The notes beneath the pieces were generated by a model. It saw nothing but the letters and a program-made list of their open reading frames with translations, was not told the DNA's origin and ran no database searches. The translations under genes and the position numbers were made by a program. 64,000 bases of DNA from Streptomyces sp. NBC_01571 (GTDB lineage Bacteria > Actinomycetota > Actinomycetes > Streptomycetales > Streptomycetaceae). Positions 43,190-52,422 of this stretch are shown here, piece after piece (position 1 is the stretch's first letter; each line of letters begins with the position of its first letter). The stretch spans positions 9,548,001-9,612,000 of the forward strand of contig NZ_JAPEPZ010000001.1 of assembly GCF_026339875.1 (NCBI RefSeq), written 5' to 3'.

Positions 43190-44446
43190 TCAGTGGGTGG
43201 TGCTGCCCGCGACCCACTCGCTCCACGGCATGGTCCAGTCGCTGAGGCCGTTGTCCGGTGCCAACGTGGTCTTGTCCTCGGAGTTCTTGACGATCACGAC
43301 GTCACCAATCATCGAGTTGTCAAAGAGCCAGGCGGCGGGCTGCTTGCCGTCGCCGCCGCCCTTGACGTCCTTCAGACCCACGCAGCCGTGGCTGGTGTTG
43401 ACCTTGCCGAAGACCGCGTCGGCACCCCAGTAGTTGCCGTGGATGAACGTGCCCGAGGCCGTCAGGCGCATGGCGTGCGGTACGGCCTCGATGTCGTACG
43501 CGGGCCTGCCGTCCTTCTTCGTGAGGCCGACGCTCGCACCGTTCATATGGAGATTCCTGAACTTCTCGGAGATGACCATCTGACCGTTGTACGTCGGGTG
43601 CTCGGTGCTGCCGGACGAGATCGGGATGGTCTTGATCGTCTTGCCATCCCGTACGACGGTCATCTGCTTCGTCTTGGCGTCGACGGTGCTGACCTGGCTC
43701 CGACTGATCTCGAACGTGACCGTCTTCTGGATGCCGTGGAGGTTGAGCTTGACAGTGACGGTCGAGCCGGGCTTCCAGTAGTTCTCGGGGCGGAAGTCCA
43801 GGCGGTCGTTGTTGAACCAGTGGCCGACGACCCGCTGCCCGCTGCTCGAGCTGACCCGGATCTCCGACTCCACGGTCGCCCTGTCACTGATCGCCTTGTC
43901 GAAGGAGACCGTCACCGGCATGCCCACGCCGACGGTCGAGCCGTCCTCGGGGGAGAGATGCCCGATGAAGTCGTTGGCCGGGGAGACCGTGGTGATCGTG
44001 GCGTTCCCGGTGGTGGAGCGGCCCTTCGTGTCCTCGGCCTCTGCGGCGATCTGATATCTGGTGGCCCGGTCCAGCCGGCCGTTCGGCTTCCAGGAGGTAT
44101 CGTCCGCGGACAAGGTGCCCGGAATCTCGGCACCGCTCGCGACGGCGGTCATGGTCACCTTGGTGAGCTTGCCGTTGCTGACGGTGACTTTGAGGGGATC
44201 TTCGATCCCGACATTGAAGGCACCTTGCCCGGGCGTGATTTTTATTCGTGCGTCGGAAGCATCGGCGGCCGCCTGATCCACCCGCGCCTGCGGTTTCGGG
44301 GGATTCCCGGCGTCGTTGCGGATCGTCGCAGCGCTGCTGGTACCGCCGAGGACCGTGACTGCGAGTACGCCGCCAAGTACGCCGGCTGTAGCCGCCAGCC
44401 CGGTGTGTCGTTTACGTACCGTGATCAAGCGCTTCTCCCATGCCAC
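43190..44446 (-). CDS. Secreted L,D-transpeptidase (YkuD) with Ig-like domain
   Basis: 418 residues. Basic N-terminus and hydrophobic core LAATAGVLGGVLAVTVLGGTSSA form a Sec signal peptide, without the lipobox Cys seen in many relatives. Residues ~60-290 hold two Ig-like beta domains (PANDFIGHLSPEDGSTVGVGMPVTVSFDKAIS). The YkuD domain (~290-400) has FIHGNYWG and NTSHGCVGL with the catalytic His and Cys. It makes 3-3 cross-links in peptidoglycan or attaches proteins, outside the membrane. Intact, despite lying among pseudogenes. Confidence 0.92.
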   Translation of the reverse strand: MAWEKRLITVRKRHTGLAATAGVLGGVLAVTVLGGTSSAATIRNDAGNPPKPQARVDQAAADASDARIKITPGQGAFNVGIEDPLKVTVSNGKLTKVTMTAVASGAEIPGTLSADDTSWKPNGRLDRATRYQIAAEAEDTKGRSTTGNATITTVSPANDFIGHLSPEDGSTVGVGMPVTVSFDKAISDRATVESEIRVSSSSGQRVVGHWFNNDRLDFRPENYWKPGSTVTVKLNLHGIQKTVTFEISRSQVSTVDAKTKQMTVVRDGKTIKTIPISSGSTEHPTYNGQMVISEKFRNLHMNGASVGLTKKDGRPAYDIEAVPHAMRLTASGTFIHGNYWGADAVFGKVNTSHGCVGLKDVKGGGDGKQPAAWLFDNSMIGDVVIVKNSEDKTTLAPDNGLSDWTMPWSEWVAGSTTH

Positions 44447-44689
44447 TGGTCTATGCGTACCTGCGAGCTGATCGCCGGAGGAAGTGCAACCGGCTTGAAA
44501 CCACTTATAGACCTGTAACTATCCAGAAATGGGCAAATTGTGGTGAAGACCACGCGTCGCCGAGACCTTGCTCGACGGCCGGATGGCGTCCAGACGCTGG
44601 CCGGTAACAGCCTTCGAAGAGTTGGGGTGGGATCCGGTGTCAGCGACCTGGTAGCCGTAGTGGAACGGTCGCTACGCGACGTGCGATCG
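44447..44689. other. Upstream region of the transpeptidase gene
   Basis: No gene seen; an A/T-richer patch near 44500-44540 may hold the promoter. Confidence 0.35.
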
Positions 44690-45078
44690 AGGTGGCGGCG
44701 CGGGCCGGGCTCATCGATGAGGTCGATCCGGATGGAGCAGGCATAAACGGGATCTTCTCGGCGATGGCCCTGCGGACCATCGCCTTGACCATGCTCACTT
44801 TCGTCTCGACGGCGACGCTGTCGTCGATGCCGGCCCGTCGGCATCGCTCGCGGTCGTCCGTCCAAGACGTGGGCAGATACTGCCGCCGGTCGATCAGCCT
44901 GCCTCCACGTTCAGTCGCGTAGGCGAGGAAGACACCGATCTCGCTGTTCTCGGTGCGTCCGGCGGTTCCGGAGTACTGCCGTTGCACGCCGGCCGAACGG
45001 ACGCCCTTCTTCAGGAAGCCGGTGTCGTCGACGACGAGGACGGCGTCTGTGTCGCCGAGGTATCGTCGAGGACCTCAT
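44690..45078 (-). pseudogene. IS701-family transposase, middle fragment
   Basis: Starts at WDADEVLDD, skips and shifts frame, then LGDTDAVLVVDDTGFLKKGVRSAGVQRQYSGTAGRTENSEIGVFLAYATERGGRLIDRRQYLPTSWTDDRERC and VSMVKAMVRRAIAEKIPF. It contains the first catalytic Asp (VDDTGF) and ends abruptly. It is from the same family as the 28.0-kb element but covers the region deleted there. Confidence 0.75.
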
Positions 45079-45586
45079 CGGCGTCCCACTAAAAGGGCGA
45101 GACTGTCGTGCATGTTCGCACCTGACACGGCGACGGCGAGCGGGGCGCCCCTGGCATCGGACAGCACGTGCAGCTTGCTGCCCTTCTTGCCGCGATCGAC
45201 CGGTTTCGGCCCGGTCAGCGATCCCCCCTTTTTGGCGCGAACGGAGGCCGCGTCGAGATCCCCGAGGTCCAGTCCACCTCGCCCCGGACCCCGAGTTCGT
45301 CCAGCACCGCCCGATGCAGCCGACGCCACAGGCCGACCTCGGTCCATGCCGTGAAGCGGCGATGGGCGGTAGCGGAGGACGTACCGGACGTCGGCGGCAG
45401 ATGCCGCCAGGCACAGCCGCTGGTCAGCACGTACACCACTGCGGTGAGCACGGCCCGCTCGTCACACGGAGCGGTCCCACCACCTTGCGGACGAGCAGCG
45501 AACGACGGCAGCAACGGGGCGACCAGCTCCCAGAGCTCATCAGGAACCAGACGCTTCGACAGATCAGCACTCACGGCCGGCATCAT
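45079..45586 (-). pseudogene. IS5 (IS427-group) transposase, 5' part, interrupted
   Basis: MMPAVSADLSKRLVPDELWELVAPLLPSF, VLTSGCAWRHLPPTSGTSSATAHRRFTAWTEVGLWRRLHRAVLDELGVRGEVDW in one frame, then LDAASVRAKKGGSLTGPKPVDRGKKGSKLHVLSDARG in the next. IS427-group elements normally use a programmed frameshift at about this point, so the shift itself may be natural. The gene is cut by the IS701 fragment after NMHDSLAL. Confidence 0.7.
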
Positions 45587-45619
45587 GCCGCTCGAACATC
45601 AAGTCACTGGGACAGCCTT

Positions 45620-46204
45620 CTATGCCTTGACTGATGAGGCCGATCTGGCGGCCTGCTCGATCTTCGCGCAGTAGGCGGTGCGGGCCTCCTCATCGATCTG
45701 CGTCTCGTGTTCGGGGCGCATCCCGGTTCGGCCGTCGACGCCTTCGCGCAGGATGTCGGCGTGCCCGGCATGCCGGTTTGTCTCGCCGAGGACGTGGACC
45801 ATGATGGCGAACAGGTTCGTGCTGAGATAAGGCTCCGGCCACCACGGCACGTGGCCGGGGGCATCGAGGGCAAGCTCGTCGATCGTTGCGTCTGAGTGTT
45901 CCCACGTGCGCCGGTAGGACTCGATGATCTGATCGCGCGCCTCGTCCTCAGCCGCCCACAGATCGCTGCCGTCGTGGTCCTGCCACCGGGGCAGCGGTTC
46001 CGGGGACGGCCGGTCGAAGACCTCGCCGAAGTACCTGGCCTCAACGCTGGCTACGTGTTTGACCAGGCCGAGGAGGTTGGTCCCGGTCACTGTCAAAGGT
46101 CGGCGGGCGTCGTATTCGGACAGGCCGTCGAGTTTCCAGAGCAGCGCCTCGCGGTCCCGCCGCAGTCTCCCGTGCAGGTTGTCCTTCGCGAATTCATCGA
46201 TCAT
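45620..46204 (-). CDS. DinB-family (DUF664) protein
   Basis: 194 residues. Four-helix-bundle pattern of DinB/YfiT metalloproteins: LRRDREALLWKLDGLSEYDARRPLTVTGTNLLGLVKHVASVEARYFGEVF (first metal His in VKHVASVE), LFAIMVHVLGETNRHAGHADILRE with the His-x3-Glu and His ligands. Known members are thiol-dependent S-transferases using mycothiol or bacillithiol. ATG at 46204 (MIDEFAKDNLH). Intact and alone. Confidence 0.85.
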   Translation of the reverse strand: MIDEFAKDNLHGRLRRDREALLWKLDGLSEYDARRPLTVTGTNLLGLVKHVASVEARYFGEVFDRPSPEPLPRWQDHDGSDLWAAEDEARDQIIESYRRTWEHSDATIDELALDAPGHVPWWPEPYLSTNLFAIMVHVLGETNRHAGHADILREGVDGRTGMRPEHETQIDEEARTAYCAKIEQAARSASSVKA

Positions 46205-46237
46205 GCGGCATGAGCCTGCCATGGGTTACTCGTGGCC

Positions 46238-46785
46238 TCAAGATCCCGTAGGTGGACCGCGATGACCGGCAGAGCCGAAGCCTGGCCACGGCCACCGCTC
46301 TGAGTTACTCAAGAAGCTCGCGGAACTTGCCACGTGAGACAGCCTCTCAGTGTTGGTGAACGCGTAATGGAACTGGCGGGGAGTCAGGCCCGCTGCCTTG
46401 TTCTTGTTGGCAGGGTCGCCCAGCACGGGCCAGGCCGGTCTGGGCGTGGACAGCGGGACCGGAAGCACACCCTTGACCGGCCCTGAGTCGATGGCCACGC
46501 CGGAGATGCCGAGGCACCGGGCCAGCAGGATCTCCACGAGCACGCCCCCGAGGGAGTGGCCCATGATGATCGGCGGCTCGTTCAGGCCGCGGATGGTCTG
46601 TTCGTAGTGATGTGCAATCTCGCCCAGTCCGACACCCGCAATCGAGGACCGGGCCAGGCCGGTGCCAGCACGCGGTGGCCGGAGGCGGTGTATCGGTCGC
46701 TCCACTGTTCCCGACTGCGCGGAGTCATCCACAAACCGTGGATGAGGACGATCGTGCCGGTCTCCGGCATACCGATCGGGGGCAT
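46238..46785 (-). pseudogene. Alpha/beta hydrolase, frameshifted and 3'-truncated
   Basis: MPPIGMPETGTIVLIHGLWMTPRSREQWSDRYTASGHRVLAPAWPG in one frame, then SSIAGVGLGEIAHHYEQTIRGLNEPPIIMGHSLGGVLVEILL, with the nucleophile GHSLGG, in another. After FHYAFTNT the homology ends and unrelated codons follow, so the His of the triad is missing. A good ribosome site (CAGGAG) remains before the ATG at 46785. Confidence 0.75.
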
Positions 46786-46967
46786 GAGGCGCTCCTGGGG
46801 ATAGAACGTTGTGCCACGTCTCACATCCGTCGACTCGGCGTGGTCGTCGGGGTTCATCAGGTGGGTCGCGGGTCTGTCGGCTGGCCCGCGTTCCAGTGGG
46901 GTGCTCGGTGACGTGACGTCGGCTATGTGCACGCGCCGGTTGACACAGTTTCGGGCGTGCACAGTGG

Positions 46968-47745
46968 TCAGATCTGGCGCAGGGCACCGCCGTCGACGTC
47001 CCACTCCGCGGCGGTGACCGGGCGTGACAGGGGTGAGACGAGGTAGGCGACGACCTGTGCGACGTCGTCCGGCTGTCCAATCCGGCCCGTGCGCAGCGGC
47101 CGGATATCCGTCACCATGCGGGTGATCGCGCTCTCCCTGTCCGTACTCCACAGCTCGGCGCCCTGCTCGCCGAAGCCGCCGGGCCGGTCGTACAGCGGGG
47201 TACGGGTGCGCCCGGGGATCACGACGTTCGAGCGGATCCCCTGCGGGCTGAACTCGGTGGCCAGTGAAGTGGACAGTGCCAGCACCGAAAGCTTGGCTGC
47301 CGCGTAGTCCATGTTGCCGGTCTCCGGCAGCCGCGCGGAGTCGCTGCCGACGTGGACCAGGCGGCCGCCACCGCCACCGCCACCGGCACCGGCACTGGCA
47401 CCGAGCATGGCGGGCACGGCGGCGCGGCTCATGCGGCGGGCGGCGTGGAAGTTGATCGAAAGTGGCCAGCCACTGTTCGTCGGTGATGGTCAGGAAGCTG
47501 GAACGGGCTTGCAGCCCCCGGCGTTGTTGACCAGGGCGTCGATGCGGCCGTGCTGTTCGAGCACGGTGGCGATCACCCGGGCGGGCGCGGCGGGGTCGGT
47601 GAGGTCGGCTTGGACGGCGGTGCCCCGGGCGCCGAGACCGATGTCGACCGGATCGCGGTCGACACCGACCACCACGGCTCCTTCCTCGGTGAGCAGGCGG
47701 GCAGTGGCTTGTCCGATGCCTGAGGCGGCGCATAGGACCGAGACG
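46968..47745 (-). pseudogene. Short-chain dehydrogenase/reductase, at least two frameshifts
   Basis: Pieces in order: CAASGIGQATARLLTEEGAVVVGVDRD, VLEQHGRIDALVNNAGG, SSFLTITDEQWLATFD, ARRMSRAAVPAMLGASAG, GRLVHVGSDSARLPETGNMDYAAAKLSVLALSTSLATEFSPQGIRSNVVIPGRTRTPLYD (catalytic YAAAK) and QPDDVAQVVAYLVSP..DVDGGALRQI. Each piece joins the next after an indel. The first TG of the nucleotide motif and the start are missing, at the junction with a cupin fragment. Confidence 0.75.
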
Positions 47746-47750
47746 ACTCA

Positions 47751-47947
47751 GCTGTGCACATCACCGCTGGCAGGTGAACTCATCGCGGAGGACTTCGACG
47801 GATGGAGTCCGCAGCTTCGACAGGAGTTCGCCGACAACGTCCACAACCGCCAGGTCGGCTCCGTCCTGCTGTCGGAGACCGACGAAGTGAAGGTATGGAG
47901 CGTTCGACTGGCTCCCGGCGAGCGAGTGCCTGCCCACCGGCCCGCGA
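47751..47947 (+). pseudogene. Cupin-like protein, N-terminal fragment
   Basis: LAGELIAEDFDGWSPQLRQEFADNVHNRQVGSVLLSETDEVKVWSVRLAPGERVPAHR is the start of a small cupin (RLAPGERVPxHRH); the fragment ends at the first metal-binding His pair where an IS5 relic begins. Confidence 0.55.
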
Positions 47948-48256
47948 CCGGTCCAGCTGGTTCTTCGAGCGCAGTTCCTTCAGCAGCGCCACGTGTAACT
48001 GTCCCAGACGCCGGCCTCGTTCCAGGCGGCCAGCCGTCGCCAGCAGGTCATTCCCGAGCCGAAGCCCAACTCCTGCGGCAGGTAATCCCACTGGATGCCG
48101 GTGTGCAGCACGAACAGGATCCCCGCACAGTGCCTGCCGGTCCGGCACTCGAGGTCTGCCTTCCACCAGCTTCGGTCCCGGCGCGGGCAGCAATGGCTCG
48201 ATGAGCGACCACAGTTCATCCGGCACGATCCATGGCCTCGACTGACGTTTCCCCAC
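47948..48256 (-). pseudogene. IS5-family transposase, 5' fragment
   Basis: VGKRQSRPWIVPDELWSLIEPLLPAPGPKLVEGRPRVPDRQALCG, then by frameshift ILFVLHTGIQWDYLPQELGFGSGMTCWRRLAAWNEAGVWD, then VALLKELRSKNQLDRSRA. The catalytic domain is missing. Confidence 0.7.
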
Positions 48257-48835
48257 GACCAGACCGGCGAGCGGACAAGCCAACAGTCACATGATCAACA
48301 GTTTTTGTTGGAGCCAGTAAGAGCGAGGTGAGGCCATCACTGGCGTGACTCATTTCAGCATCCTCGCAACGTCGGTCCGAGCTGGGGAACTCGACCTCCT
48401 TCGTAGATCATCTGGCCACCTGCCACTGCCCGACTACCTCCACCATCACCCGCCCCCACCTCCCACCCCGCGCATGCCACTGCTGGCGGGCATTCGCGAA
48501 CCGCCCTCGCCATTTCGGAGGCCGAGAGCCCCCGCCGGAGGCATGCTTTGACCTCCTGCGCGTCGTGCGGTGATCCACCCATTGCCACCGGCCCTATCCG
48601 CACGGGGGCGCGCGTCGGCACGGCGCCGGCCGCGCGGGCCCAAGGCAAGAGCGGCGCGCGGCGCGGAGGGGGGAGCGCAACCAGGCTTGATGAAGTGGGG
48701 AAAGTTCACCGCGCCGCCGGTGCGCAGCCCCCCGTGTTGGTGTACTTCTCACCTGCGCTGATGGTCCGTGGGCGTCCGCGGTTGTCCGCCGTTGTACGTG
48801 GCGCTGTTGCCGTCACCCCAGTCGCGCACGACCCC
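48257..48835. other. Gene-free boundary between accessory and intact regions
   Basis: About 580 bases where no gene can be supported on either strand; several C-rich tracts (48450-48480). It marks the change from IS debris to the intact operon to the right. Confidence 0.45.
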
Positions 48836-49186
48836 TCACCGCAGCGTGTCCGCCCAGTTCGCGGGCACGCGTCCCGCGGGGCCGGGCGTGGGCTGGTCCA
48901 GGGGGTGGCTTTCCGGGGCCGCGAGCTCGGGGCCCGTCTCGTACAACTCGGACGTCTCGAAGTTCCAGAACCACGACTCGCCGGGCTCGTAACTGCGGAT
49001 GATCGGATGGCCGGTGCTCTGCGCGTGGGCGGTGGCGTGCTTGGAGGGCGAGTCGTCGCAGCAGCCGATGTGACCGCACTGGGCGCACCGCCGCAGATGG
49101 AACCACCAGCCGTCGACGGCGTCACAGTCACCGCACCCCGTACCGCTCGGCGGGACGGTCGGGTCGATTCCGGCGGGCAGGGTCAT
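48836..49186 (-). CDS. UBP-type zinc-finger protein
   Basis: 116 residues. Cys/His pattern of the ZnF-UBP fold: GCGDCDAVDGWWFHLRRCAQCGHIGCCDDSPSKHATAHAQSTGHPIIRSYEPGESWFWNFE, with zinc ligands from the CxxC pairs and the H..H pair, and the aromatic EPGESWFW strand. In eukaryotes the fold binds the free C-terminus of ubiquitin; bacterial copies have no ubiquitin and their ligand is unknown. The ATG overlaps the kinase stop (ATGA), so it is translationally coupled as the third gene of the operon. Confidence 0.9.
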   Translation of the reverse strand: MTLPAGIDPTVPPSGTGCGDCDAVDGWWFHLRRCAQCGHIGCCDDSPSKHATAHAQSTGHPIIRSYEPGESWFWNFETSELYETGPELAAPESHPLDQPTPGPAGRVPANWADTLR

Positions 49187-50631
49187 GACGCCTCCTCGGG
49201 CGTTTCGGTGTCCGCCGCGGTCAGTGGCAGACGGACCTGGAAACGGGTGTCACCGGGGACGGACTGCACCGACAGGCTTCCGTGGTGCTTGTTGGCGACG
49301 ATCCGCCAGGAGATGTCCAGTCCGAGCCCCGTGCCCTCACCCACCGGTTTGGTGGTGAAGAACGGATCGAAGATGCGGTCGCGGATCTCGGCCGGTACCC
49401 CGGGACCGGTGTCCCGGAACTCGACGAGCAACTGGTCGTGATCGTGCGCGGTGCGCACCGTCAGCGTGCCCTCGCCCTCCATCGCCGAGGCGGCGTTGTC
49501 GATGAGGTTCGTCCACACCTGGTTCAACTCGCCCGGATAGGCGGGGATCCTCGGCGCCGTGCGGTCGTAGTCCTTGGTCACCTTGATGCCGGAACCCATC
49601 TTTCCGGCGAGCATCAGCAGTGTGCTGTCCAGGAGTTCGTGCACGTCGACGACCTGGTACGGCGCGCGGTCGATCTGCGAGTACTGCTTGGCCGCGTCCA
49701 CCAGGTGCGAGATCCGGGTGGTGGAGTCCTCGATCTCGTTCATGAGGAGCTCGGTCTCCACGGTGTAGTTCAGCCACCGCACGGCGCCTTCGAGGGTCTC
49801 CTCGTCCACGGTCGCCGCGACCTGGTCCAGCCATTCCGTGTCGAGCCCGGCCTGCACGAACGCCGGCGCGAGCTGCCACCCGCCGGCGATGTCGTGGTCC
49901 TCGAGCCAGTCACCGAGCGCGTCCTCCCGGTCGGAGGCCTCGAGGGGGCTCAACGGCGTGGCCTTGGCGACCCGTTCGGCCGTGCGCTCCTGGATCTCGA
50001 TGAGCGTCTCCAGGGTGTCGCGGGCGTACGGGCCCGAGGCGATGGCGCCGAGCTTGTGCCGCATGTGGGCCACGCGGTCCCGGAGGGTGGAAGTCGCCCG
50101 TACCGCCGCCGCGGCCGGATTGTTCAGCTCGTGCGTCAGTCCGGCCGACAGCGAGCCGAGCGCGAGCAGCCGCTCGCGCTGGCCGATGGTCCGCTGGGTG
50201 TTCTGGCTGCCGAAGAACAGTCCTTCGAGCAGGTGGACGGCCATCGGGAACCAGTCCCGCAGGACCGCGGCGAAGGTCTCGGCGGGCAGGACGAAGAAAC
50301 GGGAGGGCTCGGTGACCCTCATCGACCCCTTGTAGAACGTCTGGTCCGGCCCGTTCAGATAGGCCTGCATGGCCCCCGCGTACACCCCGCGCTGGGAGCT
50401 GCGGCTGATCTCCACGTCGTCGCCGCCGACCCGGCGCGACATCACGACGGTCCCTTCGAGCAGCACGTAGAAACAGGTGGCCGCGTCACCCTCGGTGTAG
50501 ACCGGACCGGCGTCGAACTGCTCCACCCGTCCTTCGCGGCACAGTCGCTCCAACTGGTCCTGGTCCAGCTTCTCGAACAGGAACAGTGTGCTGAGCTCGC
50601 TCTTGTCGCACGGCAACGGCCGCCCGCTCAC
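49183..50631 (-). CDS. Histidine kinase with N-terminal cyclic-nucleotide-binding-type domain
   Basis: 482 residues, soluble. Residues ~10-140 are a Crp-like sensor (LFLFEKLDQDQLERLCREGRVEQFDAGPVYTEGDAATCFYVLLEGTVVMSRR). A helical dimerisation part follows with HisKA-type LSAGLTHELNNPAAAAVRA (His phosphoacceptor), a long ~150-residue helical insert, then HATPase motifs NLIDNAASAM, DTGPGVP and GTGLGLDIS. The GTG start at 50631 overlaps the stop of the REC-FAD gene. It is the obvious phosphodonor for the receiver domain of that protein. Confidence 0.9.
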   Translation of the reverse strand: MSGRPLPCDKSELSTLFLFEKLDQDQLERLCREGRVEQFDAGPVYTEGDAATCFYVLLEGTVVMSRRVGGDDVEISRSSQRGVYAGAMQAYLNGPDQTFYKGSMRVTEPSRFFVLPAETFAAVLRDWFPMAVHLLEGLFFGSQNTQRTIGQRERLLALGSLSAGLTHELNNPAAAAVRATSTLRDRVAHMRHKLGAIASGPYARDTLETLIEIQERTAERVAKATPLSPLEASDREDALGDWLEDHDIAGGWQLAPAFVQAGLDTEWLDQVAATVDEETLEGAVRWLNYTVETELLMNEIEDSTTRISHLVDAAKQYSQIDRAPYQVVDVHELLDSTLLMLAGKMGSGIKVTKDYDRTAPRIPAYPGELNQVWTNLIDNAASAMEGEGTLTVRTAHDHDQLLVEFRDTGPGVPAEIRDRIFDPFFTTKPVGEGTGLGLDISWRIVANKHHGSLSVQSVPGDTRFQVRLPLTAADTETPEEAS

Positions 50632-52304
50632 GACTGCTCCAGATATCGGTGGACGAGCATGACGGCCATGGCTCCCTCTCCGACCGCGGAAGCGACCCGC
50701 TTCGCGGACTCGGCACGCGCGTCCCCGGCCACGAACACGCCGGGCACATTGGTCTCCAGGTGGTACGGCGGCCGGTCCAGCTCCCAGCCCTTGGGCGGCT
50801 TTCCGTCGACGGTCATGTCGGGCCCCGCCATGATGAATCCGCGGGTGTCCCTCTGCACCGTACCCTCCAGCCAGTCGGTGAGGGGGGCCGCGCCGATGAA
50901 CACGAACATCCACTGGGCGTCGACGAGTTCGGTCTGCCCGCTCGTCACGTCCCGCAGGGTGAGCTGTTCCAGATGGTCCGTGCCGTGCGCGGCCTCGACG
51001 ACCGTGCCGGTACGCACCGAGATGTTGGGGGCCTCCTCGATCTGCTGGACCAGGTAGTGCGACATCGACGCGGTCAGCGAAGAGCCCCGGACGAGCAGGG
51101 TGACCGACTTCGCGCCCCGCGACAGGTACATGGCGGCCTGTCCGGCCGAGTTCGCCCCGCCCACGATGTACACGTCGTGGCCCTGACAGGAGGCCGCCTC
51201 GGTCAGCGCCGAGCCGTAGAAGACCCCGCAGCCCGTCAGGTCCGCCAGACCGGGCGCCTCCAGCTGCCGGTACGTGACGCCGGTCGCCAGGATCACCGCG
51301 TGCGCGGCGATCGCGGAGCCGTCGGAGAACCGGATGACGCGCGAGGCTCCGGTGACCTCGAGGCCCGTCACCTCCCGCGCGGTCAGGATCTCGGCGCCGA
51401 ACTTCGCCGCCTGCCGGCGCGCCCGCCCGGTGAGCTGGGAGCCGGACACCCCGTCTGGGAAGCCGAGGTAGTTCTCGATGCGCGAGCTCTGCCCGGCCTG
51501 GCCGCCGGTCGCCGACCGCTCCACGAGGACGGTCCGCAGCCCCTCGGACGCGCCGTACACGGCGGCCCCGAGGCCGGCCGGGCCACCGCCGATGACGACC
51601 AGGTCGTAGAACTCCTCCGTCGGGGTCGTGGCCAGCCCGACCTGCGCCGCGAGGTCCGGGTCCTCCGGCTCCACGAGCGGCGTGCCGTCCGGCGTGATCA
51701 CCAGCGGCAGCCGGTCCCCGTCCTGGCCGGCCGCGGCCAGCAGCCGCTGCCCCTCCGGCGTGTCCGACGAGTACCAGCGGTACGGCACCTGGTTGCGGGC
51801 CAGGAACTCCCGTACGTCCGAGGAACGCGCCGACCAACGGTGCCCGACCACCTTGCAGGTCGGCACGGGCCGGAAGTCGCTGGCCCGCCAGGCGTCCAGC
51901 AGATCGTCCAGCACCGGATAGAGCTTCTCCTCCGGTGGGTCCCACGGCTTGAGGAGATAGTGGTCGAGATCGATCACGTTGATCGCGTCGATCGCCGCGT
52001 TGGTGTCCGCGTAGGCGGTCAGGAGCACCCGGCGCGCGCCGGGATACACGTCGAGCGCCTGCTCCAGGAACTCGATGCCGTTCATCTGCGGCATCCGGTA
52101 GTCGGCCAGGATCACCGCCACCTGGTCGCCGCGCAGCTTCAGCTCCCGGAGCGCCTCCAGGGCGGTGTCACCCGACTCCGCCCGCACGATCCGGTGCGAC
52201 TCGCCGTAGCGGCGCCTGAGGTCGCGCGCCACGGCGCGCGACACCCCGGGATCGTCATCCACGGTCAGAATGACGGTCCGCGCTGTACCGGCGGCCTGTG
52301 CCAT
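50628..52304 (-). CDS. Receiver domain fused to thioredoxin-reductase-like FAD oxidoreductase
   Basis: 558 residues. REC domain (~8-130) with VDDDPGVS, phosphoacceptor Asp in ILADYRMPQMNG and LLKPW; a glutaredoxin-like segment (~150-220; KVVGHRWSARSSDVREFLARNQVPYRWYSSD); then an FAD/NAD(P)H module (~240-558) with VIGGGPAGLGAAVYGASEG, GGQAGQSSRIENYLGFP, IVGGANSAGQAAMYLSRG and VPGVFVAGDARAES. The CxxC redox pair of true thioredoxin reductases is absent (the region reads LTGCGVFYGSA). Signalling by phosphorylation therefore seems wired to a flavin reaction. ATG 52304 with GGGAG upstream; first gene of the operon. Confidence 0.92.
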   Translation of the reverse strand: MAQAAGTARTVILTVDDDPGVSRAVARDLRRRYGESHRIVRAESGDTALEALRELKLRGDQVAVILADYRMPQMNGIEFLEQALDVYPGARRVLLTAYADTNAAIDAINVIDLDHYLLKPWDPPEEKLYPVLDDLLDAWRASDFRPVPTCKVVGHRWSARSSDVREFLARNQVPYRWYSSDTPEGQRLLAAAGQDGDRLPLVITPDGTPLVEPEDPDLAAQVGLATTPTEEFYDLVVIGGGPAGLGAAVYGASEGLRTVLVERSATGGQAGQSSRIENYLGFPDGVSGSQLTGRARRQAAKFGAEILTAREVTGLEVTGASRVIRFSDGSAIAAHAVILATGVTYRQLEAPGLADLTGCGVFYGSALTEAASCQGHDVYIVGGANSAGQAAMYLSRGAKSVTLLVRGSSLTASMSHYLVQQIEEAPNISVRTGTVVEAAHGTDHLEQLTLRDVTSGQTELVDAQWMFVFIGAAPLTDWLEGTVQRDTRGFIMAGPDMTVDGKPPKGWELDRPPYHLETNVPGVFVAGDARAESAKRVASAVGEGAMAVMLVHRYLEQS

Positions 52305-52422
52305 ACGTCTCCCACCCCGAGCAGGTCGATGTCGTCCCGGCCGCGCGCACGCCGTACGAGCCCGAGCGGCCGGTCCTTGCTCAATCGTATGTATGAACGG
52401 TCGCCTTCGCTCTGCAACCGCC

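Noticed and set aside
42975..43226. A complete response regulator
   Set aside because: Only about 20 residues around the MDGIEA turn resemble a receiver; no domain is complete.
48836..49186. A bacterial ubiquitin-like conjugation system around the UBP zinc finger
   Set aside because: No E1, E2, JAB or ubiquitin-like gene lies nearby; the neighbours are signalling and redox proteins.
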